From assembly GCA_024234575.1 (NCBI GenBank), contig JACKOB010000002.1:1426001-1490000 (forward strand): a DNA stretch of 64,000 nt, given 5' to 3'. The DNA comes from Hahellaceae bacterium (GTDB taxonomy: Bacteria; Pseudomonadota; Gammaproteobacteria; Pseudomonadales; Oleiphilaceae). Shown piece after piece: positions 43,031 to 52,456 of this stretch. Every line of letters begins with the position of its first letter. The first letter of the stretch is position 1. The position numbers and the translations under genes are program-made. The notes under the pieces were generated by a model. That model was not told the origin of the DNA. It ran no database searches and saw only the letters and a program-made list of their open reading frames with translations.

Positions 43031-45532
43031 TTAGAAAATATCTTCAGGTAAAGTGGAGGTGTTGGTAATGTCACCAGCCCCATTCTTGTTGTTGGTTGAT
43101 GTGCTGACAGATGCTTCAGGAATGTTGTCTGCCCGGAATATTTCGAATATTGCTGATTTATCGTCGGGTCCTGCTCGTAGCCCTGTTTCAGGGTTGATTC
43201 GGACTGTGACAATTCCTTCTGGTTGTGGCATTTGCTTTTCTGGAGTGCCCGCTAAAGCGATGGCCATGTAGTCTATCCAGATTGGTAGTGCTGCGGCTGC
43301 GCCATATTCTCTGCGGCCAAGGGTATCTGGCTGGTCGAATCCAACCCATACAGTGGTTGCTATATCGCCGTTGAAGCCCGAAAACCAGGCATCTCGCTGG
43401 TCGTTTGTCGTGCCTGTTTTTCCGGCCAGATCTGACCTGTTAAGGGCTTTGGCCTTTTGGCCTGTGCCTTTTCTGATAACGTCTTTGAGGATGGAGTGCA
43501 TGATATAGGCGGCACGCTCATCAATCGCCCTCTCTGCATAAACGGGTTGGGCTTGAGTGGGGGTGGGTTCATGGGTGGCAGTTGTTTCGGCGATTTCCGT
43601 TGCAGTGACTTCATTGTTGATGCTGGCTTCATAAACTGTTGCTTCGGCGTTTTCAGTTTCTTTTGGGCAGTTGTAACAGCCTGTTGCGGGGTTAGCTGCA
43701 AAAACAATGTTTCCTTTTGCATCCTTAATCGAGCTTATAAAGTAAGGCGATATCTTGTACCCACCATTGGCCAGTATAGCGTAGCCTCTCGCCAGGTCCC
43801 ACGGAGAAACCCCGGCACTGCCCAGTGCTAGTGACAGGTCCCGCGGAAGGTCTTTACGGTCGAACCCAAATTTCTCAACGTAATCGAGAGTTCTATTGAT
43901 GCCAGTTGACTGAAGTAGTCTGATCGAGACGAGGTTTCTGGAGTTGTATAGCGCCTGCCTTAAGCGGGTAGGGCCGTAGAATCTGCCGCTAGAGTTTTCT
44001 GGCCGCCATGTGCTTTCGAGGTTTTTATCGTCAAAAACAATCGGGGCGTCATTTATTAAGCTTGCTGCGGTAAATCCATTTTCCAGGGCAGCCAAATAAA
44101 TAAAGGGCTTGAAATTTGAGCCCGGTTGACGCTTGGATTGTATGACTCGGTTATATTTGCTTTGGTAGAAGTTGTAGCCGCCGACTAACGCTTTAATTGC
44201 GCCATTATTTGGCGCCAGTGAAATAAGTGCGGATTGTGCTTCTGGAACTTGCGCTAACACCCACTCGGGCTCTTTTTTGGAGATATTTTGGATGTATATG
44301 ACATCGCCGATGCTAAGTATCTCAGAGGGAGTTTTAGGTGAGGGGCCTTTGCTGTCTGTTGTGATGAATTTTCGGGCCCATTTCATGTTTTCCCAAGAGA
44401 TCACTGCGACGCTTTGATCCTCAGTGAGGGTTGTTGCGCTTTTGGTGTTGTCATCCAGTGCGGTGACCACTGCCGTGATAAAAGATGGGCTTTTGTTGGC
44501 GGATTTTAGTTTGCTAATAACGGTGGGAATATCTTCAAATAGTTCGGTTGGAAATTTTGCTAATGGGCCCTTATAGCCGTGTCTTCGGTCGTATTCTTCC
44601 AGGCCTCTTCTTAGTGCTTCGTTGGCCGCAATCTGATCCTTGCTGTGAATTGTCAGGGTGACTTCGTAACCGTCTTCGTAAGCGGTTTCGCCGTGTTCTT
44701 TTATCATTGCTTTTCGGGTCATTTCCGCTAAGTAGGGTGCATCTACTTCTGGGTTGGTTCCGTGGTAGCTGGCCGTAATGGGTTGCTCAACGGCCTGTTG
44801 ATATTCAATATCGGTAATGAGGTCGAGCTCATTCATTCGCTTCAATATCCAGTCGCGTCGAATAAGTGCTCTGCTAGGATTGGCGATGGGGTTGTATTTT
44901 GATGGGGCTTTCGGAAGTCCTGCTATCATTGCCATTTGTGCGAGAGAAAGGTCTTTGGTTGACGCTCCGTAATACACTTTAGCGGCGGCCTCGATACCAT
45001 AGGCGCGATTACCCAGATAAATCTTGTTGAAGTACAGCTCCAGGATTTCGTCCTTTGATAGCTCCTGCTCTATCTGCAGGGCAAGGAGGATCTCATTGAA
45101 CTTTCGCGTAAAGGTTTTTTCTCGTGAGAAGAAAAAGTTCTTCGCCACCTGCATGGTGATTGTGCTGCCGCCAGATTGAATATGGCCAGTCGTGACTAGT
45201 TCAATAGAAGCTCGAAGCAACCCTTTGAGGTCGACTCCCTGGTGAGCATAAAAACGATTATCTTCTGCGGCAATAAATGCTTGCTTGAGTTGCAGTGGTA
45301 CTGCTTCGATAGTAATTGGAGTGCGTCGTTTTTCACCAAACTCTGCCACCAGAAGGCCATCGTTGGTGTAGATGCGCAATGGTACCTGTAACTGAGTTTG
45401 TTTTAGTTGCTCGGCCGCAGGCAGATTGGGTGTCAGATATAAATAAAAGCTGCTAGTGACCAACCCTCCCGCGGAGATGCCGAGAATTAGGGACCAAAAC
45501 AAAAAGCGTGCAACGCTCACAAAATAGCTCAT
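43031..45532 (-). CDS. mrcA: Penicillin-binding protein 1A
   Basis: PBP1A polymerises and crosslinks peptidoglycan in the periplasm. Residues 9-31 are the membrane anchor. The GT51 domain has the catalytic Glu90 in AAEDNRFYAHQGVD, then FFFSREKTFTRKFNEILL. The transpeptidase domain has Ser472 and Lys475 in RQPGSNFKPF, the SxN in YNSRNLVS, and KTGTTNDQRDAWF. A Glu/Thr-rich insertion with CYNCPKE lies between the serine motifs and the KTG motif (about residues 617-665). It diverges from pilM as in Pseudomonas. The 833-residue length is normal. Confidence 0.95.
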   Translation of the reverse strand: MSYFVSVARFLFWSLILGISAGGLVTSSFYLYLTPNLPAAEQLKQTQLQVPLRIYTNDGLLVAEFGEKRRTPITIEAVPLQLKQAFIAAEDNRFYAHQGVDLKGLLRASIELVTTGHIQSGGSTITMQVAKNFFFSREKTFTRKFNEILLALQIEQELSKDEILELYFNKIYLGNRAYGIEAAAKVYYGASTKDLSLAQMAMIAGLPKAPSKYNPIANPSRALIRRDWILKRMNELDLITDIEYQQAVEQPITASYHGTNPEVDAPYLAEMTRKAMIKEHGETAYEDGYEVTLTIHSKDQIAANEALRRGLEEYDRRHGYKGPLAKFPTELFEDIPTVISKLKSANKSPSFITAVVTALDDNTKSATTLTEDQSVAVISWENMKWARKFITTDSKGPSPKTPSEILSIGDVIYIQNISKKEPEWVLAQVPEAQSALISLAPNNGAIKALVGGYNFYQSKYNRVIQSKRQPGSNFKPFIYLAALENGFTAASLINDAPIVFDDKNLESTWRPENSSGRFYGPTRLRQALYNSRNLVSIRLLQSTGINRTLDYVEKFGFDRKDLPRDLSLALGSAGVSPWDLARGYAILANGGYKISPYFISSIKDAKGNIVFAANPATGCYNCPKETENAEATVYEASINNEVTATEIAETTATHEPTPTQAQPVYAERAIDERAAYIMHSILKDVIRKGTGQKAKALNRSDLAGKTGTTNDQRDAWFSGFNGDIATTVWVGFDQPDTLGRREYGAAAALPIWIDYMAIALAGTPEKQMPQPEGIVTVRINPETGLRAGPDDKSAIFEIFRADNIPEASVSTSTNNKNGAGDITNTSTLPEDIF

Positions 45533-45594
45533 CTTTTTCCTGACAACTAAAAAATATACGTCTATTATTTAAGAAATCGCTTTAATTAGCCGCC

Positions 45595-45600
45595 ATTATA
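45595..45600 (-). promoter_or_regulatory. Perfect -10 (TATAAT) for mrcA
   Basis: Read on the minus strand, 45600-45595 is TATAAT. It lies 63 bases before the mrcA start codon. No strong -35 lies 17 bases upstream. The element faces away from the pilM promoter on the other strand. Confidence 0.55.
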
Positions 45601-45635
45601 CACGGATTTTCCCTTGGCGATTAAACGGTTATCCA

Positions 45636-46770
<1,135 letters not shown>

Positions 46771-46771
<1 letters not shown>

Positions 46772-47337
46772 TGGCAAAAATTAACCTCAGGCCCTGGCGT
46801 GAAGAGCTCAGGGCAGAGAAGCAAAGAGATTTTGTAGGTCTCCTGGCGATGACTTTTATTGTGGCGGCAGGTTTGGCTTTTGCCTGGCTGACAAAAGTAG
46901 AATCAGATGTCGCGTATCAAAATGACAGGAATGCCTACATAGAGTCTGCCACAAAGGATCTTGATAAGAAAATTAAAGAGATCCAGGAGCTCAAGAAAAA
47001 ACGTGAGCAGCTAATTGCGAGAATGAAGGTAATCCAAAACCTGCAGGGCAAGCGCCCGGTTATCGTGCGAGTGTTTGATGAGTTGGTGAGAACGCTTCCA
47101 GATGGCCTTTATTACGTAAATGTTAGTGCCAAATCAGATAAGTTGAGTATTGACGGTAAGGCCGAGTCGAATAATAGAATTTCAGCATTAATGAGAAACC
47201 TTGATCAGTCAGACTGGTTCGCTGAACCAAATCTGTCGTCTGTGGCGGCGGATAAAAAAGACCAGGCGTTAAATGCGTTCCAATTAAGTGTGACTCAGGA
47301 AGCACCAAAAGCTGAGAAAGAAGGAGCGAAGAAATGA
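46771..47337 (+). CDS. pilN: Type IV pilus assembly protein PilN
   Basis: PilN is a bitopic inner-membrane protein of the alignment subcomplex. It starts MAKINLRPWREELRAEKQRD, the conserved N-terminal segment INLRPWRE that binds PilM. A transmembrane helix (about residues 24-41) precedes a coiled-coil and a periplasmic ferredoxin-like domain. It has 188 residues and its start overlaps the pilM stop (TAATG). Confidence 0.95.
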
Positions 47338-47948
47338 GTCTTGCTGATTCGATGGAAAGCTTGAAAAAATTTGATGTTAACGACCTCGATTTTAATAATG
47401 CAGGCTCATGGCCGGCGGCAATCAAGGCTATTGTTCTAATTATTCTGTTCGGGGCGGTTGTTGGGGGTGCATACTGGTTTTTAATTCAGGATCAGTATCT
47501 TGCTTTGGATGACGTGGTTGCAAAAGAAGCGGATTTGAAGCAGCAATATGAGAGTAAAGCGCACAAAGTTTCCAATTTGGTGGTATACCGTCAGCAGATG
47601 GAAGAAATGGAGGTTTCCTTTGGTGCGCTGCTAAAGCAGCTGCCTTCTGATACCGAGGTGCCAGGGTTGCTGGAAGATATTACCAATACAGGATTGCGAA
47701 GTGGCTTGAACTTTAAGTCGATCGCGCTTCAAGCTGAATCGACGCAGGAGTTTTATATAGAGTTGCCTATCAGAATCGAGGTCGAGGGCACCTATCATGA
47801 TCTTGCTTCTTTTGTGAGTGGTGTGGCGAGCTTGCCGCGAATAGTAACCTTACATGATTTTACGATTGCGCCTACCAAGGCAAACCCGGAAATACTGTCT
47901 ATGCAAATTACCGCCAAAACCTACAGATATAAGTCGGGAGGGAAGTGA
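47334..47948 (+). CDS. pilO: Type IV pilus assembly protein PilO
   Basis: PilO pairs with PilN in the periplasm to make the pilus alignment platform. The 204 residues have a cytosolic N-terminus, a transmembrane helix (about 28-48), a coiled coil and a C-terminal ferredoxin-like domain. The core segments FGALLKQLPSDTEVPGLLED and SGLNFKSIALQ fit the family. The start overlaps the pilN stop by 4 bases (ATGA). Confidence 0.95.
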   Translation: MSLADSMESLKKFDVNDLDFNNAGSWPAAIKAIVLIILFGAVVGGAYWFLIQDQYLALDDVVAKEADLKQQYESKAHKVSNLVVYRQQMEEMEVSFGALLKQLPSDTEVPGLLEDITNTGLRSGLNFKSIALQAESTQEFYIELPIRIEVEGTYHDLASFVSGVASLPRIVTLHDFTIAPTKANPEILSMQITAKTYRYKSGGK

Positions 47949-48496
47949 TGTACAAGAAATTAGTGCACACCTGTCTTCTTGCTGGGTTCGTGGTTGCCAC
48001 CCAAGGTTGTAGTACCGGTAGTGGCTTTGAGGACTTGGATCGATTTATGGAAGAGGCGAACGCAAAGCCACGAGGAAAGATTGATCCATTGCCAGAATTT
48101 GAAGTGTATGAGTCTTTTACATACAGTGCGGCCAGCAGGCGAGCGCCGTTTAGCCCACCGCTGGTGATTGATCTGTCCTCGATGTCTGCGGCGCCAGATT
48201 CAAACGTCAAACCTGATGAAAACAGGCCCAAAGAGTTGCTTGAGTCTTTTGCCCTGACTTCACTGAAAATGGTTGGGACTCTGAAGAAATCAGAGGATGC
48301 CGATTTGTTCGCGCTGGTTAGCGATGACCAGGGTGGCATACACCGAGTGAGGGCTGGTCAGTATATGGGCAAGAATCACGGGAAGGTGATGGCAATAGAT
48401 GATTCGGGAATATCTCTGGTTGAGATCGTTCCCAGTGGTCACGGAGGGTGGCTAGAGCGGCCCCGAACGATGGCGATTGAAGAGCCTAGCGGTTAG
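47948..48496 (+). CDS. pilP: Type IV pilus lipoprotein PilP
   Basis: PilP is a periplasmic lipoprotein that links PilNO to the secretin PilQ. The start ATG 47948 sits in a TGATG junction with pilO, preceded by a GGGAGGGAAG Shine-Dalgarno. The signal MYKKLVHTCLLAGFVV and lipobox ATQGC give the mature lipidated cysteine. The C-terminal part, with LFALVSDDQGGIHRVRAG and ISLVEIVPSGHGGWLERP, folds as the beta-sandwich. It has 182 residues. Confidence 0.95.
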   Translation: MYKKLVHTCLLAGFVVATQGCSTGSGFEDLDRFMEEANAKPRGKIDPLPEFEVYESFTYSAASRRAPFSPPLVIDLSSMSAAPDSNVKPDENRPKELLESFALTSLKMVGTLKKSEDADLFALVSDDQGGIHRVRAGQYMGKNHGKVMAIDDSGISLVEIVPSGHGGWLERPRTMAIEEPSG

Positions 48497-48511
48497 GGGA
48501 GGAGCACAAAT

Positions 48512-50653
48512 ATGATCATTCGAATTAACAGGTTCTCAGAGAAAAGGCTGGTAAACAAGATGTTAAACAGAGCTAGGTATGCTGTTTGGGGTGCTGTATG
48601 TACAGTATTTATGTTCCCGGGAATGGTTTTATCAGCAGTGCTGACGGATGTGAGCTTTGCTTCTTTGCCTGGGGATAGAACGGAAATTAAACTGCAGTTT
48701 GATGGAGCTCCACCGGAGCCTAAAGGTTATACCATTGAACGGCCTGCACGGATTGCTTTGGATTTGCTCGGCGTAAAGAGCGGCCTAAGCAGTAAATACC
48801 ATAATTTGGGTGCAGGTAATGCGAAAAGCATGACGGTTATCGATGCGAAAGATCGCATCCGACTAACGGTTAACCTGACTGAGTTGGTGCCCTACGAGAC
48901 CATTCGTGACGGTAACCAGTTGGTGTTGTTGGTGGGGGTGGATGCTGCTGCGGCAGGGGCCCAGCCAGTGGCGCGTTCAACACCTGAAAGTACAACCGCA
49001 GCCAAGTCCCCGATAGTGGCAGATGGTGCGAGGTTAGTGAATAACATTGACTTTAAGCGTGGCGAAAAAGGCGATGGTCAAGTGGTCATTTCTTTAAGTA
49101 AGGCTGATGTTGATGTTGATATGTCTGAGGTGGCGGGCAATATTCGTCTAGAGTTTAAGGGTGTAAAGTTACCGGAGGAATTGCATCGACGGTTTGACGT
49201 GACAGATTTTGCCACGGCAGTAAAACGTATCGATGCGGTAACTGAAAATGGTAACGCAGTAATTATGATCAAACCTGATGGTAATTATGATTATCTGGCT
49301 TATCAGGCAGACAATGAGTTTACAGTGAGTGTGGAGGAGTTGACCGTAGATGAGGTGGACAAGCGCCGTCAGGAGAAGTTTCCATATTCAGGTGAAAAAC
49401 TATCGCTTAACTTCCAAAACATCGAAGTGCGCTCCGTTCTGCAGCTAATCGCTGATTTTACCGGGCTAAACCTGGTTGCCAGTGATACGGTAGGCGGCAG
49501 TATCACCCTGCGTTTGCAGAATGTTCCCTGGGATCAGGCGCTGGAGTTGATCCTCAAAACCAAGGGGCTTGCGAAGCGTAAGGTAGGCAACGTACTCATG
49601 GTTGCTCCGGTAGAAGAAATCGCTGCCCGCGAGAAGCTTGAGCTTGAGAGTAATAAGCAAGTGAGAGAGTTGGCACCTGTTCGATTAGAAGTGGTGCAAA
49701 TAAATTATGCGAAAGCGGAAGACGTGGTGGCGTTGCTGCGCTCTGACAAAGAATTGATTTCTGAGAGAGGGTTTATTTCTTCTGATTCGCGCACCAACAC
49801 TATTAGTGTTCGTGAGACCAGCGATAAGCTGGACCAGATTCGTCGATTGATCGCCCAGTGGGATATTCCGGTTCGTCAGGTGTTGATTGAGGCTAGAATT
49901 GTGCGTGCCAGAACAAACATTGCCAGGGATCTTGGTATTGAGTGGGGTGGTGCCGCCCTAACGAGCAAGGGTGACTCCTTGTATCGCGTCGGTGGCTCTA
50001 CCAGTACGTTGGCTGAGCTCACAGATGTCGCCAATAATGGCGGTTCAGGAACCATAACTTTTCCTGATGCGTTAGGTGTTGATCTGGGTGTTAAGAAAAC
50101 CAACACATCGTCAGTTGCTTTTGGGTACAGCAATAACAAGGTACTGATCAATATGGAATTGTCGGCTCTGGAAAGTGATGGCAAAGGTGAGATTATCTCC
50201 CAGCCAAAAGTTGTCACTGCAGACAGGCAAACCGCCAAGATCAAGTCGGGTGAAGAGATTCCCTATCAGGAAGCTGCATCAAGTGGCGCGACATCTGTTT
50301 CGTTCAAAGAAGCCGCATTGTCGTTAGAGGTGACCCCTCAGATTACGCCGGATGACAAAATTATCATGGACCTAAAGATTAATCAGGATTCCCGCGGAGA
50401 AGTGACGGCAGGTGTGCCAAGCATCGAAACCAATGAGATCACAACTCAGGTGCTGGTCGGTAATGGCGAAACGATAGTCCTGGGTGGTATTTTTCAGTCA
50501 GAAGTTGCTACCACCATTACCAAAACGCCTTTCCTGGGGGATATCCCTTACCTAGGAGCTCTTTTCAAGAAGACTGAGGAAGTGGATGAGCGAAGTGAAT
50601 TGCTGATTTTCATTACCCCTAAGTTGTTGAAAGAAGGTTTGGTTGACCAGTAA
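48512..50653 (+). CDS. pilQ: Type IV pilus secretin PilQ
   Basis: PilQ forms the outer-membrane pore through which pili extend. The 713 residues include a signal peptide, two AMIN domains (about 40-270) that bind peptidoglycan, an STN/N-type domain (LSLNFQNIEVRSVLQLIADF), and the secretin core. The core has VAPVEEIAAREKLE, IAQWDIPVRQVLIEARIV, and VGNGETIVLGGIFQSE. A GGAGGAG-like Shine-Dalgarno lies about seven bases upstream. An intrinsic terminator follows 20 bases later. Confidence 0.96.
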   Translation: MIIRINRFSEKRLVNKMLNRARYAVWGAVCTVFMFPGMVLSAVLTDVSFASLPGDRTEIKLQFDGAPPEPKGYTIERPARIALDLLGVKSGLSSKYHNLGAGNAKSMTVIDAKDRIRLTVNLTELVPYETIRDGNQLVLLVGVDAAAAGAQPVARSTPESTTAAKSPIVADGARLVNNIDFKRGEKGDGQVVISLSKADVDVDMSEVAGNIRLEFKGVKLPEELHRRFDVTDFATAVKRIDAVTENGNAVIMIKPDGNYDYLAYQADNEFTVSVEELTVDEVDKRRQEKFPYSGEKLSLNFQNIEVRSVLQLIADFTGLNLVASDTVGGSITLRLQNVPWDQALELILKTKGLAKRKVGNVLMVAPVEEIAAREKLELESNKQVRELAPVRLEVVQINYAKAEDVVALLRSDKELISERGFISSDSRTNTISVRETSDKLDQIRRLIAQWDIPVRQVLIEARIVRARTNIARDLGIEWGGAALTSKGDSLYRVGGSTSTLAELTDVANNGGSGTITFPDALGVDLGVKKTNTSSVAFGYSNNKVLINMELSALESDGKGEIISQPKVVTADRQTAKIKSGEEIPYQEAASSGATSVSFKEAALSLEVTPQITPDDKIIMDLKINQDSRGEVTAGVPSIETNEITTQVLVGNGETIVLGGIFQSEVATTITKTPFLGDIPYLGALFKKTEEVDERSELLIFITPKLLKEGLVDQ

Positions 50654-50673
50654 AAGAAGGCTAAAACAGAATG

Positions 50674-50699
50674 AGCCCGGTGATTCCGGGCTTTTTTTT
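50674..50699 (+). terminator. Rho-independent terminator of pilMNOPQ
   Basis: AGCCCGG (50674-50680) pairs with CCGGGCT (50686-50692) around a 5-base loop and is followed by eight U residues. It separates the pilus operon from the aroK-aroB genes. Confidence 0.93.
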
Positions 50700-50792
50700 G
50701 TGCTGAAACTTCTATCCTAAGCCCTTGAACCAATGTCAGTTAAAAGGCTTTGTGGTATTCTGCGCACATTTTATCTAATAGTGATTAAGCAA

Positions 50793-51317
50793 ATGCAGGA
50801 ACGGAATATTGTACTTGTGGGTCCCATGGGGGCTGGTAAGACAACCATTGGCAGGATGTTGGCGAGAGAGCTTGGCTTTGTGTTCGAAGACTCCGATAAG
50901 GTGATAGAAGAGCGTTGCGGGGCGGATATCCCTTGGATTTTTGATGTTGAGGGCGAGCAAGGGTTTCGCGCGCGTGAAAGCGCAATTATTAAAGAGTTAG
51001 GGGAGCGTGAAGGCTTGGTTTTAGCGACGGGGGGTGGTGCCGTATTAGCTCCCGAGAACAGGCAGGCGCTGGCAGGTTGTGGTGTCGTTGTCTATCTAAG
51101 AGCCACCGTCGATCAGCAGTTTGAGCGCACCCATCGTGACAAAAACAGGCCGCTGTTGCAGGCAGATAACCCAAGGGAAGTGCTGTCACGCCTGTTCGCA
51201 ATTCGTGATCCCATTTATACAGAGTTGGCAGATATAATCATCCTGACTGACAATAAAAGTCCAAAGTCAGTTGTTAAGCAGATATTGAGCAAACTGTCCG
51301 GTGTCACGGCAGAGTAG
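50793..51317 (+). CDS. aroK: Shikimate kinase
   Basis: AroK phosphorylates shikimate at the 3-hydroxyl. The 174-residue P-loop kinase has Walker A GPMGAGKT (10-17), FEDSDKVIEERCG, GFRARESAIIKEL, the LATGGGAVLAPENR glycine-rich segment, and HRDKNRPLLQ containing the adenine-binding lid arginine. I start at ATG 50793 because the family N-terminus (MQERNIVLVG) begins there; an earlier ATG at 50733 is unlikely. It precedes aroB by 46 bases. Confidence 0.96.
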   Translation: MQERNIVLVGPMGAGKTTIGRMLARELGFVFEDSDKVIEERCGADIPWIFDVEGEQGFRARESAIIKELGEREGLVLATGGGAVLAPENRQALAGCGVVVYLRATVDQQFERTHRDKNRPLLQADNPREVLSRLFAIRDPIYTELADIIILTDNKSPKSVVKQILSKLSGVTAE

Positions 51318-51363
51318 CACCGTATAATCAAATTGCGTTGCAAAGGTTACAGGTAAAAAGCGA

Positions 51364-52452
51364 ATGAAAGTTCTTGAAGTTGATTTAGGTGCTAGAAGTT
51401 ACCCTATTTATATAGGAGAAGCCCTTTTAGCTGATGCCTCTCTTTATGCAAAGCATATCGTGGGGCGTCAGGTTATGGTTGTGACCAATGACACCGTTGC
51501 GCCAATCTATCTTGATACGTTGCTAAGTGCATTGTCTGATTATTCGGTGGACTCGGTTGTATTGCCGGACGGCGAGCAATATAAAACACTGGATACACTA
51601 AATCTTATTTTTTCGGCTTTGCTTGAAAAAAAGCACAATAGAAAAACAACTTTAATTGCCCTGGGAGGGGGGGTAATTGGTGATATGACGGGGTTTGCCG
51701 CGGCCTGCTACCAGCGAGGGGTGAATTTTATCCAGGTGCCAACTACGTTGTTGTCTCAGGTCGACTCATCTGTAGGTGGAAAGACCGGTGTCAATCATGT
51801 GTTAGGTAAGAATATGATAGGTGCGTTCTATCAGCCTAAAGCGGTCATCATTGATGTTAATACGCTGCTCACGCTACCTCCGCGTGAGCTTTCGGCAGGC
51901 TTGGCGGAAGTTATAAAGTATGGGTTGATTAGGGATGATGCGTTCTATAAATGGCTGGAGTCACATGCAGATCAATTGCTGTCACTGGATGTTGATGCAA
52001 TTTCATATGCCATTGAAACATCCTGTCTGTGCAAAGCCTCTGTGGTTGCTGAAGATGAGACGGAAAAGGATGTGCGAGCGATTTTGAATCTTGGGCATAC
52101 ATTCGGACATGCTATCGAGACCCATATGGGCTATGGAAACTGGCTGCATGGCGAGGCTGTGGCAGCAGGCATGGTGATGGCTTTGGACTTGTCCTGCAGG
52201 CTGGGGTGGGTGGCAGAGTCTGAAATTGACCGGTTAAAATTGTTGTTGAAGCAAGTAAGTCTACCTATTGCCGGGCCGGCTAGTATGACTGCTGATGATT
52301 ATTTGCCGCACATGCTGGTGGATAAAAAAAACGTAGATGGAAGTATTCGGCTGGTGTTGCTGGAGCGGGTTGGATTTGCAGTTGTAACTTCCAACTATCC
52401 ATCCAAGGCTCTGTCGCAAACATTACAGGCTTGTTCGTCCAACAAAAGGTAA
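51364..52452 (+). CDS. aroB: 3-dehydroquinate synthase
   Basis: AroB makes 3-dehydroquinate from DAHP using NAD and a divalent metal. The 362-residue enzyme has [29 protein letters not shown] for NAD binding, [20 protein letters not shown], the metal-ligand segment [12 protein letters not shown], and [20 protein letters not shown] with ligand histidines. Together with aroK it makes the shikimate pair. The stop is five bases before the DamX-like gene. Confidence 0.97.
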   Translation: MKVLEVDLGARSYPIYIGEALLADASLYAKHIVGRQVMVVTNDTVAPIYLDTLLSALSDYSVDSVVLPDGEQYKTLDTLNLIFSALLEKKHNRKTTLIALGGGVIGDMTGFAAACYQRGVNFIQVPTTLLSQVDSSVGGKTGVNHVLGKNMIGAFYQPKAVIIDVNTLLTLPPRELSAGLAEVIKYGLIRDDAFYKWLESHADQLLSLDVDAISYAIETSCLCKASVVAEDETEKDVRAILNLGHTFGHAIETHMGYGNWLHGEAVAAGMVMALDLSCRLGWVAESEIDRLKLLLKQVSLPIAGPASMTADDYLPHMLVDKKNVDGSIRLVLLERVGFAVVTSNYPSKALSQTLQACSSNKR

Positions 52453-52456
52453 GGCG

